The notes beneath the pieces are model-generated. The model did not search any database, was not told the origin of the DNA, and was given only the letters and a program-made list of their open reading frames with translations. Shown here piece by piece: positions 28,230-40,349 of a stretch of 52,260 nucleotides of DNA (positions within the stretch are counted from its first letter, which is position 1; every line of letters starts with the position of its first letter). The translations under genes were made by a program, and so were the position numbers. The DNA is taken from positions 15,962-68,221 of the forward strand of contig NAOQ01000265.1 of NCBI GenBank assembly GCA_002751075.1, in the 5' to 3' direction. This DNA comes from Ichthyophonus hoferi. Lineage: Eukaryota > Opisthokonta > Ichthyosporea > Ichthyophonida > Ichthyophonidae.

Positions 28230-31200
28230 GATGTAGGTATGTATGTATGTATGTATGTATGTATGTATGTATGGATGTAGGTATGTATGTATGTATGTAT
28301 GTATGTAAGTGCACAATAGATATAATTTGAAAGACATAGCATACAGTAGGATATAAAGAGCTTTGGTTAAATCCAATATAATATGGTTTTTAACTATAAT
28401 CAACTCATTTAGTACATGAAGATAAAACTATGGATGCCAACTTGATTGTTAACGGTAGTACATTTAATTTTAAAAGCCTTTCCATTTAATCCAAATTTGA
28501 TCCATTCCAAAATCAAAACAATTAGAGCAATCTACTTTAAATTAAAAATAAATAACTAAAGAAATTTTTAATTTTTTAAAACACCTAGTATGAGGTTGAT
28601 TGAACAAATACAAAATAACAAAACCAACTGGAGCATTTATTACATTTATTACAAAAGTAATACCTACCAGAATAGAAAGCTAATAAGAACTGTAAACCTC
28701 ACCTCATATATAGGCTTTCCCGTGAGACGCGAGAGTGTAGCATATTCCAGAATCATAGACCCAGCACAGGCCGTACATGTATTTTCATCGTCGCCAACTA
28801 TATTTCCTTTGGCAAGATTCACCTGTTTTAACAGTATTCATAAAAAAAAAAAAAACATTCAAAATGCTATAATTCATATATATATTGTATGATATGTCCT
28901 TGTATGTATTATAGGGTACTGTATTACATCAATACCAAATCAGATCCCATAAATATTAGTTAAAAAATTAAAATTACGGGCAATAATTTTCAATTTGTGT
29001 CGAAAAACTATCTGTAATTAATGAATTAATGATAGATAAACTACATCCTGACTTTAGAATAGGAAAATACAAGATCTTAATTTGAATATATGTAGAGTCT
29101 TTTGTGTGTTCCAATGAATTCTCATGGATTATTCGAATATTTTTTTAATATAATCTGAAAACAATCCAACTGGCTAACTAGCAAGTACTTCCTTTAGATT
29201 TTGCAACTACATTTTCCCCCTACCATGGTTTACTTCGTCAATTATTTGTAATGGTATATAACATTACCTAATTTACCCGCCTATCTCCATTTTATCTACA
29301 CACATCTCTCTCATAAGACCTCACATTAATTTTCAGCTGCCAATAGAAACTTTCATCTGTATTTTCGTATATATATATCCCTGATGCTGTCAGTAATCCA
29401 ATTATCAATTTATAATGTAATGGAAATACTTTATCATTAAAAATAAAATCATTTGAAAACTTGGTATACAACATACGAGCCAACATTCATATATATTTAC
29501 GCTGTAAATATAAATATATGGGTGTAAAAGAAATGTTTTCTTACACTGTTGCAACGCGCAATAGATTATTACACTACCCACAAGAAAGAAATATCAATAA
29601 AACTTAGCACACAAACACATAGATTATAAATAATTCAAAGGAAGACATAACAATCAAAGGAAAGCTCAGATGGGTCTACACGGCTAAATATGCACATGAT
29701 ATGCTAATTGGACAGTAAGCCATACCCAATAAAGATTCATTGGTAGAGTATTACACTTACCCTGAGATATGGAATACCAGTGGGACTAGAGAAGGCTACC
29801 ACGAGACGATCTCCAAGGTCGGTAGCGTGTTTTAATAGCCCGCCTATATAATACAAAAGTGCGGAGCGGGGAATAAGGGAATTTACTGAATGTATGGTAT
29901 GATATACCCAACACGCTTAACATACATCCGCATATATATATTACTTTACAACGGTGGTTTTCTTTTACTATTAAATGTAGACGAAACTACAATTTTAAAA
30001 AATGCTGTATTATTCACACTACAATAAATACTTTATTGTCTATAAGAGCCATGTGATTTGAAAAGGAAAAATGGTGGTAATACAAAGAAAGAATAGAGAT
30101 CGGTTGAAAAATATAAGTAAATTTGGTTTTTATGACAAAGCATATGGTCGAATATACCATAGCAACTTAAGCAAAGTAATTAGTCTTAATTAATTATATA
30201 TAATCATTGATGATATACATATATATATCGATAATGATATACGTAGTGGAAGATAATACCAACCTGTATAGGGTGGTTGGTTCGGTGCCCAATTTTTCTT
30301 TTTGACTTCCTCTGCTAGAATATGTGCACTGAGCAAGCCTCTACAACAGAAAGGAAGAGAAAATGATATTTGTAAGTATATATATATGTGTGTATCATCC
30401 AACCAAATGACTTATGGTAATAGGGTCATCCAATAATTATCCAGGTATGTATCATATACTTCCCTAATCTTATGAGTTGTCTTTACTGCATTACATGTAC
30501 TAGATATCTATATGTATATCCAGTGTTTCACACCTCTAAAGTGTGCCTCTTTGTAAAGAACAGGTTATGTTATACCGTCTAGCAGAGGTTATCGTGAACC
30601 CTTTTTGTGTTTATTTTACATGAAAAACAAAAAAAAAAACGCTCGAGTAAATTCAGAAAAATTGATAAAATTAACGTTTACTAATGTATACATTTTCTAT
30701 AACATACTCCTGAAGCATAAAAGTAGATCTTTGGCAAAAACTAAAACCTACTAATACAAGTGTCGTTATACGCTGATCCAATCAATGGGAACAAATACTT
30801 TTTAAAAGCGTTATAGTATAAATTATCAATGGCATATCAATATTAACATTATCACAAGGTCACCCGTCATGACTGAAATAATATATACACAGGAAAAAAA
30901 GAGAAAAAAACAAAAATACAAGTGAAACTGGTCAACGTAGGCATCTTTTTTTTTTTAGCTCTTTCCCGTGCATTTACACCTACACAAACATTTATCTCTC
31001 TCGATCTCGATCACTTTCTCTCCCAGTTCATCTATGTCCTTGATATTCTTTAATATTAAGTAAAAAAGTAATAGAAAATAATAGAATCATTTTCATTTAT
31101 GTAACTGCACTAAACTTAAATAAATCTTGAGGATGTAAATGTAGAGTAGAGTAGATTCACACAGTTAAAAGTTAATAATAAACAAACACGAATAAACTTC

Positions 31201-34200
31201 ACTAGGCACTCGGCCCATCACCTACCCCAATACCCTTATGCTGACCTCAAACACAGACACTACAAGGTCATTGTCAAATCTTGCCTCATTGGTAATAAGG
31301 TGAACGGCTCGCATAAACTCGTCAAAGTCACCCAATACCTAAAACATGAAGGAATAAATAAAACAAAAAAGATAGAAGGAATGGTGTAGAGTAAAGAACA
31401 ATAGGGAGAATAAGAAAATGCATTTTTGTAATAACTGTTACCAATTTTCAAACATTATTTGAGTAAGGTAAAACTGGTGTATGAAAAGATATTTTAAGTG
31501 ACCGGGGTCATTCAAGGTCCTATATAGCCAAAAACATGGACTTGATTGAATAAACAATAAATGGAGCACGGGTAGTAGATTATAATATATACATACATAC
31601 ATCTAGATACGCATATGCTGAATAGATTCGAGTGAGTTAGTTGTGATCTATGAGTGGATTAGCAGATATTACTACTAATAAAACAGGGAATTTCAAATTA
31701 TATGCATTATTTAAAATTAAAGTTAAAATAAAATTAGAAGTGTTATTAATTGCCTGTGATTTATTAGTGAGTTAATAGATACCACTACCAATGAAACTGT
31801 GCATTTAAAAAAATCAGTACTAATTAAACCAAAAATTAAAGCATAATTAGAGGCGTGGAGAGAAAGTCGTACAGCCAATGTATCCAGTGAATCGATCAGC
31901 GTTAATGAAAACCTGGATGGAAAAGGTATGATCCGTAAGCACTACTACCATATATACACTGTAGATTGGTATTACAAAACGCAGATCAACACAGTTTGTG
32001 AGGTCGTTATAAACAAGATATATTAAACGTATAACTAAGAAGAATATGAAGAATGTACGTTATACTTTAGATATAAAGTAAGTCATGGTTATATATATAT
32101 ATAGTATTTGCCTACCCATCATACGACGTAACACCAGTAATAATACCAATAAAGGATTTGGCACACTGTATATTATAATACAAACAACTGATATTGACAA
32201 TTCATATTGGATTCTCCAACTTAAGGCATTTATCTTTATTTATACTACAACCTCGCTGAGAGTGTAGCTTATTAAAAAAATTAATGGTTGGAAAGAATAT
32301 CTCTAAAACAACTTTTCATCAGAATAATATGGGCGGATTTGTAACTTCAAATAGACAATCCAGATGGCCAACAATAAACAAGTCACCTGCTGTTGTGGGT
32401 AACGAACTTCAACACACTAATATCATTATGTTTTCTATCAGACCACCATGTAATATATAGCTCCCTTTAGTGTAGAAAGTATACCAAGTCTTGAATCTCA
32501 GTTAAAGATTTCACATTTCACCTACTTCCTATTATGGAACCAAATTATGGTAAATATAAAATGGCCTAATAAAAACACTTTTAGCGCGGGGTAAAAAAAA
32601 AAGTCCATTTTTAATGCTTTAATTTTTTAAGTTTTATTTTAGTCTACTACAATGCTCCAAAATACATAATAACTTTCATATACTATACAGTTACCTAAAC
32701 AAAATAAAATAATACAAACATTATTAGTTAATTTACGTAGTTTAATTTNNNNNNNNNNNNNNNNNNNNNNNNNNNNNNNNNNNNNNNNNNNNNNNNNNNN
32801 NNNNNNNNNNNNNNNNNNNNNNNNNNNNNNNNNNNNNNNNNNNNNNNNNNNNNNNNNNNNNNNNNNNNNNNNNNNNNNNNNNNNNNNNNNNNNNNNNNNN
32901 NNNNNNNNNNNNNNNNNNNNNNNNNNNNNNNNNNNNNNNNNNNNNNNNNNNNNNNNNNNNNNNNNNTCAGGGAACCAAATTATGGTAAATATAAAATGGC
33001 CTAATAAAAACACTTTTAGCGCGGGGTAAAAAAAAAAGTCCATTTTTAATGCTTTAATTTTTTAAGTTTTATTTTAGCACTACAATGCTCCAAAATACAT
33101 AATAACTTTCATATACTATACAGTTCCTAACAAAAATAAAATAATCAAACATTATTGTAATTTACGAGTTTTATTAAATAAATGAAAACACATTTTTCCC
33201 TTTTTTTTTTTTTTTCCTACTTTCTACACTTAGGGGTGGCTGTATGGAAGCGATTCTTAAATGTTATTGTATTATTGAGAGGCATTAAAATTTGGTTAAT
33301 TTAAGAATTGGATGGGCTAACTCATGTATCGGCTTTGCAGCCAGGAATTTCATTTTATTATCTTTCTGTTTTTTTCAATTATACCTTTATCTACAGATAC
33401 ATGTATATGTATATGTATAGATATATGTATAGGTAAATGTATAAGGTATGGCTATACGTCTGGCTATTTTTTCCATTTATTTCTCTTTCTCATGCATATA
33501 CTCACATTAATCTTCTATTAGTCTATATTATATCAAATAGACCTATATACTGTGACTATACTATATCCAACCACAACTAGTGCAGGCTATAGTAAGCGCC
33601 CTACATACCCTCCCATAGCAAGATCGAGGTCACCTCTATTCTCTTTCTCCTTTCCTCGAACACGTCCCTTACAGCTTAGAGGCTTTAACTCGTCGGCAGG
33701 ATATGCATTGTTCTAACATCAATATAATATAGATAATATATTAGTGTATAGAGGTCACCCTAAATATTATTAGCACTAAAAAATAATACTTATGAATAAC
33801 CTTATGCTTATATCCTGTTTTCATTTAGTGTTTCTCGACCATCTTTTGGTGGATGAACATAAACATATAATATCTATAATAGATGTGTGCATGTGTATAT
33901 CTATATCTATACTACACATATGACATATGACATACATATATCTATACAAAAAGTATGCTATTGTAGCAAAATACAAAAAGAATGTGGTAGTTGCTATGGG
34001 ATACCAGCACGACTTAGGTTGACGTGTCTATCGTCCTGACATCATTCCATCTATTATATCATCATGGCTCCCACGCAACCCTTCCCCTTACTTCAATAGA
34101 AGTACCTATATGACTCTTGCTTCTTCATATCCTTCTATACTACCATTTGTCCAGACTTGCACAACAAATAAAATTAATAATTAATGGGTCCCAACACAGG

Positions 34201-35394
34201 TAAACTATAGAAATATGTAACTCTCTGCACTGTATACTTGCATACATATACGTATAAATGTTTTTCCAATTATATGGCTGTATGTTTATCACAACCATAT
34301 ATATACCATGATAACGAAAAGGATATGTAAAAACAAAAAATGAAAACAAAAAATAACTTGACTGAAGGCAAGCAATGTGGCCTTGTAGTAGTAACCATAT
34401 ATTTAAATAAGGAAAAGCTTCCAAAAAATAGAAAAAACCAGCAAGCAAAAAAAAACGGAAAGGGACGCAAAGAATTAAACAGAGTAATATATATATTAAT
34501 GTTTCAAGTGGTTAAGACTCCATATAAACAGTGTCTCTTTTTATGCTATGCATTAATACCTACCATATAGGCCCAATAAGTGTGATTGAACATCTCCCGG
34601 ACTTCAGCACTGTGTTAGATGAAACATGTATTCAGCTTATATTATAACTTACCTAACCCAATAGGCCAAGTAGTGGAGATGGTTGGGTTGTTGGATTTAA
34701 TATGTAAGAGTAAAGAATACGTTGTGATGCACAGGTAATGTAAAATAACTTAACTCATCTCCTCGATTAAGAACATTAAACCTCCACTCAACCATGGTAA
34801 TAAAAATATTTTGTTACTAAAAGTAGAAAGTAGAATCAATGAGGTCTGGTACTTATGTGTTTGCAAGTTTGCATATATAATATATAAATGTATAAACATA
34901 TATATGGATGCCTATGTAGTTACGTATTTCATTCCAAGTCTATGTACTCCTGATAATACTAAAAAGACAAATGCGGAAATACTTTTATACAAAAAAGGGT
35001 TTGAGGAAAGGAAAATAGCAAGGAAAACATGTGAGCATGGCCCCAAAAAGAGTCTATGAAGGGCATCATCTTTGTGCAAAGAAGAAACATGGATAAAAAT
35101 GAAAGGGGATATCACTTGTGGTAGCTTAAAATGTCGGACGAGTTTTGAAACTATTTCAAAATTAATTTTCATGAAAGGAGTTTAGAAACTAGTGCCGGTA
35201 CTATGATTTATATATAAAAGAAAACCAGTAAATTATCCAGGCCATGCAAGTATCTCTATATATCTATAATATACATATGCTGTTTAAGAAGCTTACGCTA
35301 GATCCGCCTTTTCATTTTTTTCCATGGCAACCGCCAGCAATGGCAGAAAGGCAGTCAAGGCCATCAAGCCAAATAAAGTAAAGCCAGGCCGCAT
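17850..35394 (-). CDS. EDEM-type GH47 alpha-mannosidase with PA domain (ER-associated degradation)
   Basis: Secretory-pathway GH47 protein that trims or recognises mannose on misfolded glycoproteins for ERAD. Exons: 35394-35297, 34609-34564, 33712-33609, 31912-31873, 31338-31226, 30340-30264, 29843-29761, 28822-28703, 28043-27941, 27171-27074, 26598-26530, 26198-26142, 25458-25372, 24744-24650, 23739-23626, 23148-22955, 22684-22546, 22390-22278, 21026-20925, 20179-20131, 19473-19349, 18879-18787, 18028-17850. They sum to 2,298 nt, 765 residues, with all phases closing. Signal peptide at residues 1-23. GH47 domain at about 35-480: [31 protein letters not shown], acid Glu127 in [11 protein letters not shown], Asp270 in [10 protein letters not shown], Glu383 in RPEFIEST, calcium-site Thr469 in FTTEAH. 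PA domain at about 635-745: [29 protein letters not shown]-terminal PA domain is typical of EDEM3-like members. No KDEL-type tail. Coding sequence is 13% of the span. Confidence 0.94.
18360..18715. repeat. 19-nt tandem repeat array in an EDEM-type intron
   Basis: About 18 imperfect copies of a 19-nt unit (AATAATAAATAACAATAGC in one register), with ACAAC and AATGATAG variants. Because 19 is not a multiple of three, one strand is open in all three frames and encodes the same Leu/Ile/Tyr/Cys-rich pattern every 57 nt. It lies in the last intron of the EDEM-type gene (18786-18029). The apparent hydrophobic frames are an artefact of the repeat. Confidence 0.9.
20040..20062. repeat. (AAT)n microsatellite
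   Basis: Short AAT trinucleotide run in the intron between EDEM-type exons 20 and 21, followed by A-rich sequence. Confidence 0.9.
21111..21970. repeat. 20-bp minisatellite with palindromic core, interrupted by a 686-base N gap
   Basis: Both sides of the gap (N at 21203-21888) are the same 20-bp unit, ATATATCATATTAATCAATG, about five copies on the left and four on the right. Each unit junction makes the 12-bp palindrome ATGATATATCAT. The gap is therefore most likely more of the same array. It lies in the intron between EDEM-type exons 18 and 19 (22277-21027). Confidence 0.92.
22790..22875. repeat. (CATATCCTAC)n degenerate tandem repeat
   Basis: A pyrimidine-rich run of ten-base CATATCCTAC-like units decaying into TATCCTATC and TATCTTAT variants. 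It lies in the EDEM-type intron 22954-22685. Confidence 0.8.
26636..26765. repeat. (ATAATATAAT)n AT-only repeat
   Basis: Nearly uninterrupted ATAATATAAT repeats in the intron between EDEM-type exons 10 and 11. It produces spurious Ile/Tyr/Leu open frames on the minus strand. Confidence 0.85.
28098..28311. repeat. (ATGT)n tetranucleotide repeat with ATGGATGTAGGT interruptions
   Basis: About 210 bp of ATGT repeats, interrupted at roughly regular spacing by ATGGATGTAGGT. It lies just upstream of EDEM-type exon 9 (28043-27941) in the minus-strand transcript. All frames are open and encode Tyr/Ile/His/Thr runs, which are not genes. Confidence 0.92.
32536..33175. repeat. About 210-bp direct repeat flanking a 218-base N gap
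   Basis: The sequence at 32536-32748 recurs at about 32971-33175 on the other side of the N run (32749-32966). The first ~105 bases are identical; beyond that the copies differ by scattered one- to three-base indels. This looks like two unreconciled read ends or haplotypes around a scaffold join rather than a true duplication. It lies in the EDEM-type intron between exons 3 and 4. Confidence 0.85.
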
Positions 35395-37743
35395 GATTTT
35401 CTGTCCTACAAAAAATACCAATAGGTATTTCTTGGCATATAACAATGAAACCCTGTGTACAAAGGGCTTGAAGCCAAACGTTCTATTTTGTAATCTAAAT
35501 CTAAATATAGAGGTAGATGATTGATTCCTTAAAATCATTAAAAGGTCAAAGGATCTCCTCTGATGTGGCTTATAATTAGATCATGCTATGAAATGTTTTC
35601 AATCCGTAATCTAAATATAAATATCTTATCTCATAGCCATTATTATCTGACGCAATGTTTAATTTATACAATGCAATGTTATAATAATAGCTATTCCAAT
35701 ATAATATATTTTACTATTATATATATAACACTTCTTGTTAAACGCTAGTATTTAGTAATATCTTGACTTTGTTAAAATTAAGCTGAGGCCTGAAATGTCC
35801 ATGTGTATGTAGAAGCGCGATAACAAGAAGGGTATGAATGCTGGGGTACTTATAGTTTCAAAATAGTATTTTGAAATATTTTTTTTTTTAGAAATGAAGT
35901 TTATATGTATATATTTAACCCTGATATCAAGTCTCTAGGAAAAATAAAAGAGCATCGTCAATGCAAGGCAATGGTTTCAATATATATCTTATCTATTTAA
36001 CAGCAACAGCCACCAATAATATATTATAATTATTGTAAACTTATTAAACCTACCAATAGGAACATGATATAAGATTGTGGGTTACAATATGCTAAATATA
36101 TGCTAGTTTGCGTAATTTATGCCACAAGGCTAAGATAGTTTATTTGGATATTCGATATGTATCTAACTGTATTTTGATGATTACATATAATGGAGTACAA
36201 TGATTTGAAATTTCAGACCTAAAATATTCCTGGTAAACGCACACTCTTCGCTCTTATCGTTTTTTGAAACTTATTTTATTGTGAATACCCCTACATTATT
36301 TTGTTTTATTTTATTTTATTGGGTGCACCACAGCTTTATTATGTGAACTACAGCATCGTTATGGGTTAATAAAATATTGAATATAATATTATTGCATTAA
36401 AAACATGTTACAATCCATTTCAAAAAAATAAAAAAATAAAACGTAACTTAGATACATTGCAAACGTTGAAACTACCCCTGAAAATGCGAATTCTAATCTC
36501 ATCTGTTTATTGAAAGTAGAGTTAGCAAGGCAGTAGCAGTTGGAAGGCTTCAGAAAAACCATACATAGATAGCCCCTTTAATACTTCAATATTTAATTTG
36601 AGAGCAAGACAGAAATATTCACCAATTTCTTGGTAAACCCAAGTTGACAAGCATTATTTTTCCAGTAAGGAAATACTATTTGGTTTTTAGTATTGAAAGC
36701 AAGCAGTAATTGCCAATGCTTTGCTTTTACTTAGAAAATAACCCAGGCACATTGCATTGATTGCGATGCGAACTATGCCCGGCAGTGTACACTAATAGCA
36801 TCATATATTGGGACTAAAGTCCCTGTAATTAAAAAAAATTGATTCAAGTATTTACGATTATACCCAGATTTAACTATACTGGTCAAATATAGTACCAAGC
36901 TGAGAGGAATAGATATGTAGTATTTAATTTAAAAATCGCGAAACCGTAAAAAAAATTAATGCTAGATTTACATCACGTACCACAGCTTTTAATTATCTGC
37001 TTTATAATAATGCTTCTAAATTCGTATTCTCGGTACAATCCCAAATCTGAATAGCTCAATAGCGGAGTACCATTCAATTCAAATACATGCTATTGTCCAA
37101 TTCTTATTATCTAGATTATGGATAACCTGATTTCACAAAGCATAACGTACCAATTTTCCCTTAACAGTGTTATACTTTACATGATTGGGTGCGGCCACAT
37201 CCATATGTATTTGTAAACCAATAATAGTTTGTATTAAAGATCTATAAAATGACCTGGTTTGGCTGATGCTAAATATGGGGGACTTTAATCAGGACCAGAA
37301 AGAATTGGCTAATAAATGCAGACAATACATAGAAGAAGAAAAAAAAGAAAAAAAAATATTCAATTTTTAAATTTTTTATTTAAATTTTTTATTTAAATTT
37401 TTTATGCTTTATATCCATTACTCTAGCTGATACCATCTACTAAAAATAATTACAACCTAGCGGTTGCTATGTGTTTGTAAGATCTAATGCGATCGATTAT
37501 GATCAATTAATCGATCGTGTTCACATACCTGACGGAAAAAGCCCTACAAGATGATGATAACACCAATGAAACTAAATATTAATATGCCTTCCAAACGGAA
37601 CACATAAACATAGTTTAGTTATCGTTATCTTATTTATACATGCGTCTATGTATATAATGGCTCACTAAAAAAAACCTATCGTGTTTGAGATAAGTTGTGT
37701 TACTCCGTATTAACTTTTTGCTGTCTTTTTTCTAAAAATAGCT
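35395..37743. promoter_or_regulatory. Divergent intergenic region between EDEM-type and MABP genes
   Basis: About 2.35 kb between two outward-pointing start codons, presumably holding both promoters. It is AT-rich with A/T runs, a three-copy 13-bp AAATTTTTTATTT-like repeat at about 37361-37403 and a GATC-rich inverted repeat near 37490-37518. I see no convincing TATA, CCAAT or unfolded-protein-response element and no open frame worth calling. Confidence 0.4.
37490..37518. repeat. GATC-rich inverted repeat
   Basis: CGATCGATTA and TAATCGATCG arms around TGATCAAT give a 28-bp palindrome-like block, about 230 bp upstream of the MABP gene start. It could be a protein-binding palindrome or a chance element. 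Confidence 0.7.
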
Positions 37744-39422
37744 ATGGAAAATGGAAACTGTCTTGATAATAGACGCTACATAAACAAGTTAGCTATTATT
37801 TGCAGCGAGTCTCAGCCACCTGCTGGTTTTAAAATTGTAAGGTTCTAGAATCCAAAATATGTTTGTTGTGTACATGCACGCATAAAAATACACAAACTTG
37901 TATGAGTCAAAGACCTTGACTGCTATAATCGTGTTCCCTCTCTACTCTGTCATTTTCCTTTGAAATTTGTATCTTTCTCGTTGTATGCATACCTTTGCTA
38001 TCGTGTATAAAGAGGGTAAGAATGGTTTGGTATGCTTGTGTGGGTGGTTATTGAAAAAGCTAAAAAGGTAAAGTAAAGTAAAATGAATTGGGATTCTCAA
38101 AAGAAAGATTCTTTGTAGGAGTCTAAGAGCCAGTAATAAAGGGGGAATATTTAGAGATCGAAATGGGTGGGTAATGGGATATATAGTGATATAGAACATT
38201 GAAAAGAAAAAAAGATTATGAGGCTATGGGTAGAGTGTGTCGGAGGATATGGAGAAGGGATTTTGTCCGTCCTAGGCAAGTAACTACAAAATTTTTTTGA
38301 AGAATCTAGTAGCATATTTAAACATATGCTTAAATGCACAGATTTCTCGTACTCCTCTTGGTTATTCGGCAAACTTGTGTAAGGGATTAGGCACATGGCG
38401 GCACATGTACCTCTGTGTTGCCTATGGCAACGAGCAACCAATAACAAATATAAAAGTGATTTCTTTGGACGACACCCCAGAATGTCCCCCTGGGTACTCT
38501 TTGATTGCACAAACAGTCACAGGAAAGAGTGCTAACCTTAACCTCGGTAGATATTTCTTATATCTTTCCTGTGTAATTAACCTGTGCTAGTGTCGTAGGA
38601 TACCCTTAATGTTATGTATCGATTGTATGTTTTTACAAAGCTATCTTGTGAAGTGACATGTAAAGAATGTGTGTGAGGGGTACGGATGAGTATAAGAGAA
38701 GTAATTCAATGCTATATATTTTGTGAAATGAGATATAGGTAATTATGTTATACTGTTCAGCTTTATAATATGTTAATAATGTTAATAAAACATAGATTTT
38801 CCTCTTGTGTATACACATTGCATATATCACTCAATTACTTATTTATTACGTTGTTTGTTTGTTGTACACTTTTTTGATCCTCTCCATCCACGTCTTTCTA
38901 CTTTTTTTGCTTATATCTATATGTTCTTAATATTTTTATTCACTTCTCTCTCTCTCTCTCTCCTCCTTACTTTTCTCCGATACCCTTCCAACTATTTTAT
39001 TATCTAATTTAATCAACATATACACTCTACTAATATCTCCTGCATTTTATACACACATACATACATCTACACACCATTACTATTACTGTTACTGCTACCA
39101 CTAAGCAGGCATTGGAAGTGGGAGGGTATTTCTCGCATATACCAAGTCATTGGAACAAAGCCCTATAGTTAACTTAGCAGTGATTGTAGGCAGCAAGGGA
39201 GAGCTTCCACCTGCTGGATTTAGTTGTGTAAATCATTCTATAGGCCTCCTCCACAGGGTGTGTTATCCATGTTGCTGGGGCGGCTGTGAGGGTTGCATTT
39301 GTGGTTGGGTAGTTCGCTGTATATTTTTACATTCTGATTATTTTTTAAAGAACTCTTTCATACTATTTCTCACACGCATATACATAGCAATCTACTCTAA
39401 TCTATTACGACTAAACATATAG
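37744..39422 (+). CDS. MABP-domain protein (MVB12/DENN-type beta-prism), 3' end uncertain
   Basis: Exons 37744-37836, 38342-38546 and 39109 onward join in phase. The MABP fold has three similar blocks and these fit: INKLAIICSESQPPAGFKI; then MYLCVAYGNEQPITNIKVI with CPPGYSLIAQT and ANLNLGIG; then VFLAYTKSLEQSPIVNLAVI with GELPPAGFSC. Known MABP proteins bind membranes or act in endosomal sorting and vesicle traffic (MVB12, DENND4). The start at 37744 is the first ATG of the exon; a TAAAAATAG acceptor-like string precedes it, so an upstream exon is possible. After about 39227 the frame stays open to 39422 but turns Cys/Trp-rich and unlike a MABP block, so it is probably intron read-through. 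Donors at 39226 and 39228 are available. It may continue into the TPR gene. Confidence 0.65.
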
Positions 39423-40349
39423 GATATATATATATATATATAAAGGAAAGCAATTATGTTGCTAAGAAGCGCCCTTGGCATGACCACTGACCATTCAAAC
39501 TTTATAACGTAAAGATTTTTATTTGCTATAATCGACAATCCTACGACTTACCAGCCCCTCGCCATAATAGCGTTTCGGATTTATGCGTCAATGACCAGTA
39601 ACTAACCTTATGCACGCTTTATATATTTATATGTTTCACCTTAACGGAAATGTACCCGTTTTTTTTTTATTCTTTTGTTTATCTCTTCCTCATGCGCGTG
39701 TTGTATTGGTTTTCTTGGCGTTATATACATACCCATGAAAATTCTTTATTTCCTTATATACCTAGTTCTCTCTTTTTTTTTTAATCTATGTATATACTTG
39801 AACACACACACATATATGTATGTGTTTTATTTTTTCTTTCCCTTTTTTTATTTACCTATCTATGCTTTCTTTAACCCCCCCCCCCTTCTATCTTTACGTT
39901 CTCTGTACGATTTTCTACTTTATTTTTTATTACTATTTTCTTCCTTTTTCTTCGTAGTTGTCGTTTTTATTGTTTGTGTTGTCTTGAATATCATCTTATA
40001 ATCAATCCTACTATTTTAATTCAATCATTTCTTATATTTCCCTTGTTCACTTCTATTGATATGCCATCATGTCTTGTATGTCAATATGTATCTGTTACAA
40101 AACTTGCCCGGCAGCTGTATAGATGTGAGAATATAATGAGGGTAATACATATATGTAAATTACAAGTATAAAAAGGAGATATGATTGGGTAATACATATA
40201 TGTAAATTACAAGTATAAAAAGGAGATATGATTGGGTAAATTTGTACAGGAGGGATGAGAGAAGTAGGGAACGATTGGTTGAGCTAAGTATGAGAAAGGT
40301 GGTAAAATAAGTGTATATATACATCTACATATTATTGACATAAGGTAAT
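39423..40349. other. Sequence between MABP and TPR genes
   Basis: AT- and pyrimidine-rich sequence with runs of T and C (such as 39870-39885) and a 47-bp tandem duplication. It is either the TPR promoter region or a 1.1-kb intron of a joint gene. No convincing exon is seen. Confidence 0.4.
40140..40233. repeat. Exact 47-bp tandem duplication
   Basis: A 47-base unit starting GGGTAATACATATATGTAAA occurs twice head to tail (40140-40186 and 40187-40233) without a difference, so the duplication is recent. It lies 117 bp upstream of the TPR gene's first ATG. Confidence 0.92.

Noticed and set aside
27971-28403. Open frames of His/Thr/Tyr/Ile repeats on both strands
   Set aside because: Translation of the ATGT tetranucleotide repeat; only 27941-28043 is an EDEM-type exon.
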